NCBI GenBank assembly: GCA_003662305.1
Contig: QMXU01000017.1
Span: 1 to 12,068, forward strand
Origin: Candidatus Hecatellales archaeon
GTDB lineage: Archaea > Thermoproteota > Bathyarchaeia > Hecatellales > Hecatellaceae
Length of the DNA: 12,068 nt
Direction of reading: 5' to 3'
Shown: positions 1 through 5,992 of the stretch, piece after piece
How positions within the stretch are numbered: the stretch's first letter is position 1
Layout of the letters: every line of letters begins with the position of its first letter
Made by a program: the position numbers and the translations under genes
Notes under the pieces: model-generated
Databases searched by the model: none
Told to the model about the DNA's origin: nothing
The model's input: the letters and a program-made list of their open reading frames with translations, nothing else

Positions 1-287
1 ACCGCGTAGACAGTTCCGTCGGGAGCCAGGGCAACCCCCGCAGGGCTTGTAAGCCCTGAAATGGCAACATCAACTATCTGCCTGTCTGGAAGGTAAACAC
101 TGAGGCAGCCTTCAAGCCCGAACTCGCTGAAGTAAACTCTGCCGTCGGAAGCCACAGCGACACCTGCAGGATGCTTAAGCCCGGAAGCCAACGTTTCAAC
201 CTGAGGTTGAGCTGAAACCTGACAGCAGAAAGGTGAAACCGCCAGAAGCAACACCGTGAAAATTAACACTCCGAGACGGAAACCCAT
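1..287 (-). CDS. Exported NHL-repeat (beta-propeller) protein, N-terminal part
   Basis: Only the first 95 codons are present; the gene runs off the left edge. The ATG at 287 follows an SD-like TGGAGG about 11 bases upstream. Residues 1-26 form a classic Sec signal: Arg near the N-terminus, a hydrophobic stretch (VLIFTVLLLAVSPF), then an A-X-A-like site (VSA-QPQ). Two cysteines lie just before this site, but they do not fit a good lipobox. After it come two NHL-type units with the pattern 'GL..PAGVA(V/L)A.DG.VY', about 40 residues apart. This predicts a secreted or surface beta-propeller related to NHL/SMP-30/virginiamycin-B-lyase-like proteins, many of which have no known function. It lies 86 bases behind the ABC ATPase gene on the same strand but has its own candidate promoter. 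Substrate and role cannot be inferred. Confidence 0.75.
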   Translation of the reverse strand, partial: MGFRLGVLIFTVLLLAVSPFCCQVSAQPQVETLASGLKHPAGVAVASDGRVYFSEFGLEGCLSVYLPDRQIVDVAISGLTSPAGVALAPDGTVYA

Positions 288-330
288 CTGGCCCTAGCCT
301 CCAGTCAAACTCTGCTAGGCTTAATCCAGC

Positions 331-343
331 TTTAAAACTCTTT
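331..343 (-). promoter_or_regulatory. Candidate TATA/BRE promoter for the NHL-repeat gene
   Basis: Read on the minus strand, a purine-rich BRE-like AAAGAGT precedes TTTAAAG. The box is about 44 bases before the ATG at 287, which would place transcription start near 308 and leave a short leader carrying the SD. A pyrimidine-rich tract (CTTCTTTTC on the minus strand, about 353-361) lies just upstream and could end the ABC transcript. Both are pattern-based calls. Confidence 0.35.
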
Positions 344-373
344 CTTCGCCCTAGAAAAGAAGGGGGGCTGGGC

Positions 374-1198
374 TTACATTTCTATGTCGTCTATTTTCTC
401 CTGGCTGTATATGCTCTTGAGCTTGTGGCGGATTATGGTTTTCTCCAGCTCTTCCTTTAAAAGCTCGAAGAGCTCCCTTTGAAGCTTGACGAATTCCGGC
501 CTATGCCTGCTCCTAGGCCTCTTAAGGTTCACGGTTACCATGTGTTTGAGCTTGGCAGGTCTTGAAGTTAAAACTAGGATTTTATCTGCCATTTCTATGG
601 CTTCAGCTAGGTTGTGCGTTACGAGGATGAAAGTTTTCTCTGTTTCCTCCCATAGCTCTATTACCTCGCTTCGGAGCACTTGGGCTGTGAACTCGTCCAC
701 GGCGCTGAAGGCCTCGTCGAGCAGGACGACTTCAGGGTCTATGGCTAAAGCCCTAGCTATGCTCACCCGCTGCTTCATTCCTCCTGAAAGCTCCCTCGGA
801 TAGCAGTATTCGCATCCCTTTAAGCCCACGGTTTCAGCCAGCCTCTCCGCTATTTTACGCCGAACCCTTTTAGGCACTCCCCTCGTCTCCAGCCCGAACT
901 CTATGTTCTGTAGGACGGTGCGCCAGGGGAAAAGGGCGAAGCTTTGGAAGACCATGCTTATCCTTGGATGAGGCCTACTTATTATTTCCCCTTTAAGGCG
1001 GACCTGGCCTTTGGTAGGCTTGTCGAGGCCTGCAATTATTTTTAGGAGGGTTGACTTCCCGCAGCCGCTGGGGCCGATTATGCTTATGAATTCGCGTTCG
1101 TGAACGTGGAAGGTTACCTCTTCCAGGGCGTGGATTACGCCTTTTGGGAGATGGTAGTGCTTGGAGATTCCGTCCACTTCAAGGCATTTACTTTTCAC
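374..1198 (-). CDS. ABC transporter ATPase, NitT/TauT (nitrate/sulfonate/taurine-type) family
   Basis: Cytoplasmic ATP-hydrolysing subunit of an importer, 274 aa from the GTG at 1198. I chose this start because AGGAGGT ends 7 bases before it and the GTG overlaps the permease stop as GTGA; a GTG at 1207 would lie on the SD itself. Visible motifs: Walker A GPSGCGKST (about residues 42-50), Q-loop MVFQ (Q85), signature LSGGMKQR (137-144), Walker B VVLLDEAF (157-164) followed by D-loop SAVD, and H-loop H195. The set is complete, so the enzyme should be active. The sequence style (FPWRTVLQNIEFGLE, LTSRPAKL) is that of the SsuB/TauB/ThiZ group. The last ~50 residues are a charged helical tail with no recognised domain. 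Substrate is unknown: sulfonates, nitrate, cyanate, metals or thiamine precursors are all handled by this family. Confidence 0.93.
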   Translation of the reverse strand: MKSKCLEVDGISKHYHLPKGVIHALEEVTFHVHEREFISIIGPSGCGKSTLLKIIAGLDKPTKGQVRLKGEIISRPHPRISMVFQSFALFPWRTVLQNIEFGLETRGVPKRVRRKIAERLAETVGLKGCEYCYPRELSGGMKQRVSIARALAIDPEVVLLDEAFSAVDEFTAQVLRSEVIELWEETEKTFILVTHNLAEAIEMADKILVLTSRPAKLKHMVTVNLKRPRSRHRPEFVKLQRELFELLKEELEKTIIRHKLKSIYSQEKIDDIEM

Positions 1199-1998
1199 TC
1201 CCTCCACCTCCTAATCTTGTTTTCAAGCCTTTGGAAGAGGGCTCTGTCCACGATGATGGCTATTATGCCTATGAGGAAGAGGGCTGCGAAAGCTTCGTTC
1301 AGTGCGCCACCTTTAACCGACGCGTCTATGAAGAAGCCAATCCCGCTTATCTGAGCGATGATTTCCGTTGCCAAGATTACCTCCCAGAGGAATTCGTAGG
1401 AAAGCCTTAAGCCTGCAAGCATGTTGGGGAAGGTTGCGGGGAAAATCAGCTTGGTGAAGAGGTGGTGGCGGCGGGTGCTGTAGATTTCAACGGCGTGGAA
1501 CTGGTCGGCTGGAATGCTTTCAACGCCTTCTCTAACCATGAAAAAAATGGGGAAAAAGGCTACGATGACCGCCATTAGAAGCGCGGAGGAAGCGCTGGCG
1601 CCGAACCAGTAGATGATTATGGGTAGGAGTGCTAGGTCTGGAAGAGCCCCGAAAATCATTATCAGCGGGGTGAAGGCGGAGTCGAGATGCCGTTTCAGCC
1701 CTGTGCCTATGGCTAAGGGCACCGCGAGGAGAAAAGCTGCGATGAGCCCTAAAGTTAGGATTGTGAGGCTTTGGAAAGCCAGTGTAAGGAAGGCGATGTC
1801 CGTGATGTTTAGGGCTAGGGTTCTGATTACGTTTAGAGGAGAGGGGAGAATCGTGGGGGATATCATTTGAAGCCTTAAGGCTGCCTCCCACCCTGCGATT
1901 ATGGTTAGGAGGGGGAGAAGGAAGAGGAAGCTTTCCAAGTGAAAATATGCTTTGAAGGCTGAAGGCTTGAAGGGTTTGCCTGTAAGCGTCTGAGTCAT
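1195..1998 (-). CDS. ABC transporter permease, NitT/TauT (SsuC/TauC-like) family
   Basis: Integral membrane subunit of the same importer, 267 aa, normal length for the family. The ATG at 1998 has an SD-like GAGGGAG about 5 bases upstream. About six membrane segments are visible (roughly residues 22-38, 70-100, 108-130, 136-155, 198-218, 236-252). Family hallmarks are 'LPSPLNVIRTL' (51-61), 'ALPDLALLPIIIYWFG' (118-133) and the EAA-loop equivalent around 168-198 (HAVEIYSTRRHHLFTKLIFPA), which contacts the ATPase. It is translationally coupled to the ATPase by a 4-base overlap. No periplasmic-type substrate-binding protein is encoded next to it on either side within the window, so the binding protein must be elsewhere or be of an unrecognised type. 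Confidence 0.92.
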   Translation of the reverse strand: MTQTLTGKPFKPSAFKAYFHLESFLFLLPLLTIIAGWEAALRLQMISPTILPSPLNVIRTLALNITDIAFLTLAFQSLTILTLGLIAAFLLAVPLAIGTGLKRHLDSAFTPLIMIFGALPDLALLPIIIYWFGASASSALLMAVIVAFFPIFFMVREGVESIPADQFHAVEIYSTRRHHLFTKLIFPATFPNMLAGLRLSYEFLWEVILATEIIAQISGIGFFIDASVKGGALNEAFAALFLIGIIAIIVDRALFQRLENKIRRWRE

Positions 1999-2161
1999 AG
2001 CGGCTCCCTCTCGGCAGGATATTCAATAAAACTTGATAAGACATAAAATTTTGGAGAAATCTCGAATGTTTCCGGTTTCATAGCCTTACATTAAGGTTTT
2101 GAGGGGTTTTAGCTGTTCTTTAGCCAGTATTCTGATAAAAAACGCTTGAAACAAAGCGAAA

Positions 2162-2180
2162 TATTAAAAAATTTTTAATA
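2162..2180. repeat. Perfect AT-only palindrome (9+1+9)
   Basis: TATTAAAAA, one central A, then TTTTTAATA form an exact 9-bp inverted repeat. It lies in the divergent promoter region, 164 bases from the permease start and about 276 bases from the PIN start. It may be a TATA element usable in both directions, a regulator site, or a chromatin-protein site. Confidence 0.6.
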
Positions 2181-2351
2181 ATAAGTGGAAAGCCCTATTG
2201 AAAGCTTAAGATTAACCATTATCATAAAAACATTCAAATATGGACGGCTTCAAAGCAGAAGCCTTCTGAAGAGTGTGGAAACAGTGAAAGAAGGGTTTAA
2301 ACAGTTCTCCAACGTCCAGCAGACTGCTAAGGCGAAGGGAAAGGCAAATTA

Positions 2352-2392
2352 CCCCTCAGGGTTTCAGCCTTTACTAGGGAAGCCTTGAGGGG
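2352..2392 (+). other. Stem-loop in the presumed leader of the PIN-rpo7-spt4 operon
   Basis: CCCCTCA at 2352-2358 pairs exactly with TGAGGGG at 2386-2392. The stem continues with GG/CC across a bulged T, and TTTC can then pair with GGAA towards the loop (2362-2365 with 2378-2381). There is no downstream T-run, so it does not look like a terminator. A leader structure or a small RNA are both possible. Confidence 0.45.
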
Positions 2393-2455
2393 AGGGTAGA
2401 CTGTGCCTCAGCCAGACTTCCCTGTTATGGCAGCAAACGTTAGGTGGATGATTCC

Positions 2456-2857
2456 ATGGCCAGACGGGTGATTGTAGACTCGAACTTTCTCATGATACCT
2501 TTCGAGGCTGGACTGGACGTTTTCAGCGAGCTTGAGAAAATTTTATCAGTTAAAGTTGAACCTGTATTATTGCCCCCTGTAGGCGAGGAGTTGGAGAGAC
2601 TGGCTTCTAAGGGGAAGCCTAAAACTAGGAGAATCGCCTCCTCAGCTCTAAGGCTTGCGGAGAAATGCGTGAAGCTTGAGTATGATAGGAGGCAGGGGGA
2701 GTCTGTTGACGACTACCTGGTCAGGGTTGCCAGGGAGACAGGGCTTCCCGTAGCCACAGCCGACCTGGAGCTTAAGAGAAAGCTTAGAGCTGAGGGAGTC
2801 TCCACCATATATATTAGGGGTGGCAGAAGGCTGGAGCTTGAAGGAAGGTGGGAATAA
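2456..2857 (+). CDS. PIN-domain nuclease-like protein of the archaeal FCF1/VapC9 type
   Basis: 133 aa from the ATG at 2456, which has AGGTG 9 bases upstream; a GTG at 2444 is in frame but lies on that SD. A single PIN domain fills the protein. Acidic metal-site candidates are D8 (VIVDSNFLM), E44/E45 (PPVGEELERL), D85/D86 (VDDYLVRVA) and D103 (ATADLELKRKL), in the order expected for the FCF1/UTP23-like archaeal PIN group. Eukaryotic FCF1 acts in 18S rRNA processing; the archaeal proteins are thought to act on RNA, but their targets are largely untested. It is the first gene of the operon and ends three bases before rpo7, whose SD lies inside its last codons. Standing next to transcription genes, and with no antitoxin beside it, it fits housekeeping RNA processing better than a toxin role. 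Confidence 0.88.
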   Translation: MARRVIVDSNFLMIPFEAGLDVFSELEKILSVKVEPVLLPPVGEELERLASKGKPKTRRIASSALRLAEKCVKLEYDRRQGESVDDYLVRVARETGLPVATADLELKRKLRAEGVSTIYIRGGRRLELEGRWE

Positions 2858-2860
2858 GCC

Positions 2861-3481
2861 TTGTTTGAGCTTATCAAATGCCAGGACGTAGTTAGGATTC
2901 CTCCGGGGAAGTTTAGTGAGGACCTGCGGAGGGTTTCCATCGAGGAACTTGCCAAAAAATATGAGGGAACCCTAAGCAGGGAGCTGGGGTACGTGGTCGC
3001 CGTGGTGGAAGCAGAGGTTTCTCCGGTGGGTAAGATTCTGCCTGGAGACGGTGCAACCTATAACGCTGTGACTTTTACGCTTTTAACTTACAGGCCTGAA
3101 ATACAGGAGGTTGTTGAAGGGGAGGTTGTGGAGATAGGAAGCTTCGGCGCCTTCATAAGGATAGGCCCCATGGAAGCCTTGCTCCACGTTTCCCAGATAA
3201 TAGACGACTACGTTGTTTACGATGAAAGGCAGGCTACGCTTATGGGGAAGGAAACCAAACGGAAGATTTCCGTGGGGGACAGGGTTAGGGCGAGAATAAC
3301 CGCTGTAAGCATGGCTAAGGGAGGAGCAAGCGGCAAGGTTGGGATAACCATGAGGCAGCCCTTCCTCGGAAAGCTTGAATGGATTAAGGAGGACCTAGCC
3401 AAGCTTAGGGAAGCTGAGAAGGTTAAAGTCGAAAAGGAGAAGGTTAAGGCGAAAGCGAAGGCTGGAGGAGAAAAGAAATGA
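2861..3481 (+). CDS. rpoE1: DNA-directed RNA polymerase subunit Rpo7 (RpoE', stalk subunit)
   Basis: 206 aa. Rpo7 pairs with Rpo4 to form the polymerase stalk, which binds emerging RNA and helps open complex formation and processivity. The start is TTG at 2861: GGTGGG lies 8 bases upstream, the next residues (FELIKCQDVVRIPP) match the usual Rpo7 N-terminus, and no in-frame ATG is nearby. Residues 1-80 form the Rpo7 N-terminal domain and about 83-165 an S1/OB fold (VVEGEVVEIGSFGAFIRIGPMEALLHVSQI). After about residue 170 comes a charged Lys/Glu-rich tail to the end, which makes it somewhat longer than the ~180-190 residues I recall as typical. Its stop overlaps the spt4 start as ATGA, so the two are probably translationally coupled. 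Confidence 0.95.
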   Translation: MFELIKCQDVVRIPPGKFSEDLRRVSIEELAKKYEGTLSRELGYVVAVVEAEVSPVGKILPGDGATYNAVTFTLLTYRPEIQEVVEGEVVEIGSFGAFIRIGPMEALLHVSQIIDDYVVYDERQATLMGKETKRKISVGDRVRARITAVSMAKGGASGKVGITMRQPFLGKLEWIKEDLAKLREAEKVKVEKEKVKAKAKAGGEKK

Positions 3482-3663
3482 GAGAGCGTGCCTGCACCCA
3501 GTGTAAAACCCTATTCTACGGGAACATCTGCCCCTCCTGCAAGAGCACAAGCCACTCTGAAGACTTCTCAGGGCTGCTAATAGTCTTGGACCCTGAAAAG
3601 TCTGAGATCGCTAAAAAAGTTGGAATAAAAAAGCCTGGAAGATACGCTTTAAAGGTGCGGTAA
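3478..3663 (+). CDS. spt4: Transcription elongation factor Spt4 (RpoE'')
   Basis: 61 aa, the normal small size of archaeal Spt4. Four cysteines form the zinc site: C6-x2-C9 and C18-x2-C21 (ACTQCK...NICPSCK). The rest (SGLLIVLDPEKSEIAKKVGIKKPGRYALKVR) is the conserved beta-strand/helix part that binds the NGN domain of Spt5. The Spt4-Spt5 clamp keeps RNA polymerase processive during elongation. The ATG overlaps the rpo7 stop (ATGA). The ribosomal protein and dephospho-CoA kinase genes that often follow spt4 in archaea are absent here. Confidence 0.95.
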   Translation: MRERACTQCKTLFYGNICPSCKSTSHSEDFSGLLIVLDPEKSEIAKKVGIKKPGRYALKVR

Positions 3664-3684
3664 CACGCTCGCTGAGAGCAGGCT

Positions 3685-3728
3685 TTAAAGTCGTCAGGGC
3701 TTCCCCGTCAGCTCTGCGAAGACTTTAA
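3685..3728. repeat. Inverted repeat between spt4 and the TauE-like gene
   Basis: TTAAAGTC at 3685-3692 and its exact reverse complement GACTTTAA at 3721-3728 flank 28 bases. The spacer holds a smaller hairpin (GGG-CTT-CCC, about 3697-3705), and an alternative pairing of AGAGC (3675-3679) with GCTCT (3711-3715) is also possible. It may be an end-of-operon RNA structure for spt4 or an operator; it has no T-run. Confidence 0.4.
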
Positions 3729-3735
3729 CTTTAAG

Positions 3736-3748
3736 GGGGAAATTTTAG
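3736..3748 (+). promoter_or_regulatory. Candidate promoter for the TauE/SafE-like gene
   Basis: A purine-rich GGGGA leads into AATTTTAG, which resembles BRE plus TATA. Transcription would start near 3770, about 12 bases before the ATG at 3782, and the short leader would hold the SD GAGGGTG (3771-3777). Confidence 0.4.
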
Positions 3749-3781
3749 TTCCATGCTCAGCTGGGCTGTTGAGGGTGCTTT

Positions 3782-4612
3782 ATGACGGGGCTACCGCCGG
3801 TTCCCTTGGAGGTTTTGACAAGTTTCGCTGTGGGGTTTCTGACGGGTGTCTATGGGGCTCTTTTCGGTTTTGGAGGAGGCTTCATCTTCGTCCCCTACTT
3901 CTACCTGGCTTTGAACATGCCCATCCACATGGCTATTGGAAGCTCTCTGGCCTCCATTATTTTCTTAACAAGTTCAGCCGTGGTCTCCTACGGTTTTTTC
4001 CAGCGTAGGATAGACCTTAAACTTGCTCTGCTTTTGATGGTTGCAGCTGCTCCTTCAGCCTTTCTGGGTGCGTGGCTAACCCGCTACGTTGACCCCTACC
4101 TTCTCAGAATTTTTTTCTCAGCACTGCTTGCTTACGCCGGAGTGAATATGGCTCTGGAGTTAAAATTTGAGGGGGGAAGGAGGCGGCTTCTCAGCTTTCC
4201 AACCCTTTGGCGTAGAACCATCATTGACGAGCAGGGGGTAAACTTCAGATACGAGGTGAACCCTTTGCTCGCTGTTCTGGGTGGTGCTGGAGCAGGGTTT
4301 ATTTCGGGTTTGGCTGGGGTTGGAGGGGGGCTTGTGAACATGCCTTTAATGTGCCTGGTTCTAGGCGTCCCCATCCATGTGGCGGTTGCAACCTCGGAGC
4401 TTGCCACCCTTATAAACGTTGTTTCAGGCTCTATGGGCCATTTTTTAGCTGGGAACATAGACTTCTACAGGGTGGCTGTCGTAGGTTCAGGCGCTCTTCT
4501 CGGAGCCTACGTGGGAACGAAGGTCTGCGTTCGGATGAAGCCTAGGATTCTCCGCAGAGCCTTAGGCCTGGTTCTGCTTCTGGTAACTGTTAGAATGATT
4601 TTTTGGGGTTGA
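3782..4612 (+). CDS. TauE/SafE-family membrane permease (sulfite exporter TauE-like)
   Basis: 276 aa integral membrane protein with about eight hydrophobic segments in two halves joined by a hydrophilic loop (about 128-158). The halves are an internal duplication: 'FGGGFIFVPYFYLALNMPIHMAIGSSLASI' (30-59) matches 'VGGGLVNMPLMCLVLGVPIHVAVATSELATL' (180-210), the signature of the TauE/SafE (DUF81) family. Members move sulfite, sulfoacetate or other organosulfur and organic anions across the membrane, but most are untested. GAGGGTG lies 4 bases before the ATG. It sits alone between spt4 and the nuclease gene, each with its own promoter-like sequence. A functional link to the NitT/TauT-like transporter at the left is possible, since both families include sulfonate-pathway members, but the sequence does not show it. 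Confidence 0.88.
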   Translation: MTGLPPVPLEVLTSFAVGFLTGVYGALFGFGGGFIFVPYFYLALNMPIHMAIGSSLASIIFLTSSAVVSYGFFQRRIDLKLALLLMVAAAPSAFLGAWLTRYVDPYLLRIFFSALLAYAGVNMALELKFEGGRRRLLSFPTLWRRTIIDEQGVNFRYEVNPLLAVLGGAGAGFISGLAGVGGGLVNMPLMCLVLGVPIHVAVATSELATLINVVSGSMGHFLAGNIDFYRVAVVGSGALLGAYVGTKVCVRMKPRILRRALGLVLLLVTVRMIFWG

Positions 4613-4621
4613 AAAAGAGGG

Positions 4622-4634
4622 AAAAACATTTAGG
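4622..4634 (+). promoter_or_regulatory. Candidate promoter for a leaderless RNase J-like mRNA
   Basis: AAAAAC followed by ATTTAGG resembles BRE plus TATA. The box centre is about 24 bases before the ATG at 4655, so transcription would start at or beside the start codon. The absence of a good SD before this ATG agrees with a leaderless message. Confidence 0.3.
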
Positions 4635-4654
4635 TTCAGCTCTGCTGGGTTTCT

Positions 4655-5992
4655 ATGGTGCTTCAGGCTTTGACGGGGATTAGGCTTAGCTTTTACGGTG
4701 GAGTCGGCGAGGTGGGTGGAAACAAGATAATGGTTGAATGTGGAGGCGAAAGGATTCTGCTTGACTTCGGCGTCTCCTTCAACCGTAAACGCATGTTTTA
4801 CTCTGAGCCTTTCCTAGCGCCTAGAACGGTTGAAAGCCTGCTGGAATTTGAACTTCTGCCGGAGGTTAAGGGGATATACAGGTTTGAGGAGGGTGAGGCG
4901 GAGGTTTCAGCAGTATTCCTTTCCCATGCTCACCTAGACCATTCGGCTTACATCTCCTTCCTGAAGAGGGATATCCCGGTATACTGCGGTGAAACTTCTG
5001 CAGCCATCCTTGAGGCTGTAGGAGAGCTTAGGGGAAGAAGCCTTGAATACGACTTTTCAGGCTTGAAAATCGAAACCTTCAGAACAGGAGCGAAGGTTAA
5101 AGCCGGATGCTTCGAGGTGGAGCCTGTCCACGTGGACCATTCTATTCCTGGAGCCTACGGCTTCATCGTCCACAGCCCGGAGGGCTCCATAGCCTACACA
5201 GGCGATTTCAGGCTTCACGGCTCTAAGCCTCAGCTGACATGGGACTTCGTTTCGAAGGCTTCAGAGTCCAAGGTTGAAGCCTTAATCGTTGAGGGGACAA
5301 ACCTGGTTGACGGTGAGGTTTCCTCTGAGGAGGAGCTTATGGACAAGATTAGGAGGCTGGGCCGGAAGGTTAAAGGGTTAATCCTTGCGGACTTCGCTTC
5401 GACCGATGTTGACAGGTTGAAGTCCTTTCTTTCCATGGCTGCGGAAACGGGTAGAAAGCTTGCCCTAGACTTCAGGCATGCCTACATGGTTGAAAAGCTT
5501 TCAGCGGACAGGAAGCTTAAGATTCCAAGCTTAAAGGATGGCCGCTTAGCGATTTACAGGAAGTCTAAGAAGCGTTATACTCCTTGGGAGAGAAGCCTCA
5601 TGGACAGGTATGAGACGGTGGCGGCGGAAGACGTTGCCTTAAAGCAGAGCAGGTATGTCCTCGCCCTTTCCTTCTACGGTTTCAGCGAGCTTATGGAGGT
5701 TAGGCCTCCTCCTGGAAGCTGCTATATTCTCTCGTCCTCCGAGCCTGTAGGAGAGGAGGCTGAAATAGACTACTGGAGAATGGTTAACTGGCTTGAGCAT
5801 TACGGGCTTCCCCAGTATCACATTCACGTTTCAGGCCATATCATGCCCATGCAGCTTCTTGAAGTGTTAGAAGCCATTAAGCCTAAACTGGTGTTCCCCG
5901 TCCACTGCGAAAGGCCAACCCTCCTGAAAAGGTTTCTGAAAGGGAAAATGAAAGTTGAGATTCCGAAGGTTGGAGGGGAATACAGGGTTTAA
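4655..5992 (+). CDS. RNase J-like metallo-beta-lactamase/beta-CASP nuclease
   Basis: 445 aa. The metallo-beta-lactamase core shows HAHLDH (H91, H93, D95, H96), H162 (VDHSIPGAYGF) and D184 (YTGDFRLHG), the two-metal site residues. A beta-CASP insertion follows, with LIVEGTN (210-216), 'DFRHAYMVEKL' (272-282) and 'YILSSSEPVGEE' (357-368), which correspond to RNase J positions around its ADSTN- and SSSPIPGNE-like motifs. The C-terminal part has HIHVSGH (389-395) and FPVHCER (H417). RNase J proteins are 5'-3' exoribonucleases, sometimes with endonuclease activity, and help turn over RNA in many archaea. The sequence is divergent, with unusual residues around 40-85, so a specialised subfamily is possible. 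The ATG at 4655 has no clear SD; a TTG at 4670 with GGTG upstream is the alternative. The stop overlaps the convergent mptG stop by four bases. Confidence 0.85.
   Translation: MVLQALTGIRLSFYGGVGEVGGNKIMVECGGERILLDFGVSFNRKRMFYSEPFLAPRTVESLLEFELLPEVKGIYRFEEGEAEVSAVFLSHAHLDHSAYISFLKRDIPVYCGETSAAILEAVGELRGRSLEYDFSGLKIETFRTGAKVKAGCFEVEPVHVDHSIPGAYGFIVHSPEGSIAYTGDFRLHGSKPQLTWDFVSKASESKVEALIVEGTNLVDGEVSSEEELMDKIRRLGRKVKGLILADFASTDVDRLKSFLSMAAETGRKLALDFRHAYMVEKLSADRKLKIPSLKDGRLAIYRKSKKRYTPWERSLMDRYETVAAEDVALKQSRYVLALSFYGFSELMEVRPPPGSCYILSSSEPVGEEAEIDYWRMVNWLEHYGLPQYHIHVSGHIMPMQLLEVLEAIKPKLVFPVHCERPTLLKRFLKGKMKVEIPKVGGEYRV

Larger units (their letters stand above)
1999..2455. other. Divergent intergenic region between the ABC operon and the PIN-rpo7-spt4 operon
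   Basis: The 457 bases hold no convincing gene. The left half (about 2020-2190) is AT-rich and should carry promoters in both directions. On the minus strand, TTTTAT boxes near 2026 and 2047 are candidates for the permease. On the plus strand, the AT block at 2159-2182 is the best TATA candidate for the PIN operon. A small hairpin CGCTT-GAAACA-AAGCG lies at 2143-2158. The right half (2185-2455) is GC-richer and contains a 67-codon GTG-started open frame without SD or recognisable similarity, plus a stable stem-loop at 2352-2392. If transcription starts near 2185-2200, the PIN mRNA has an unusually long leader of about 250 bases. Confidence 0.5.

Noticed and set aside
2185..2388. A 67-codon open frame starting with GTG in the long intergenic region
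   Set aside because: It has no SD and no recognisable similarity, and its end overlaps a stable stem-loop. It could only be a leaderless small protein, which the sequence does not establish.
2456..2857. A VapBC-type toxin-antitoxin pair
   Set aside because: The PIN protein is of the FCF1-like type, sits in an operon with rpo7/spt4, and has no small antitoxin gene next to it.
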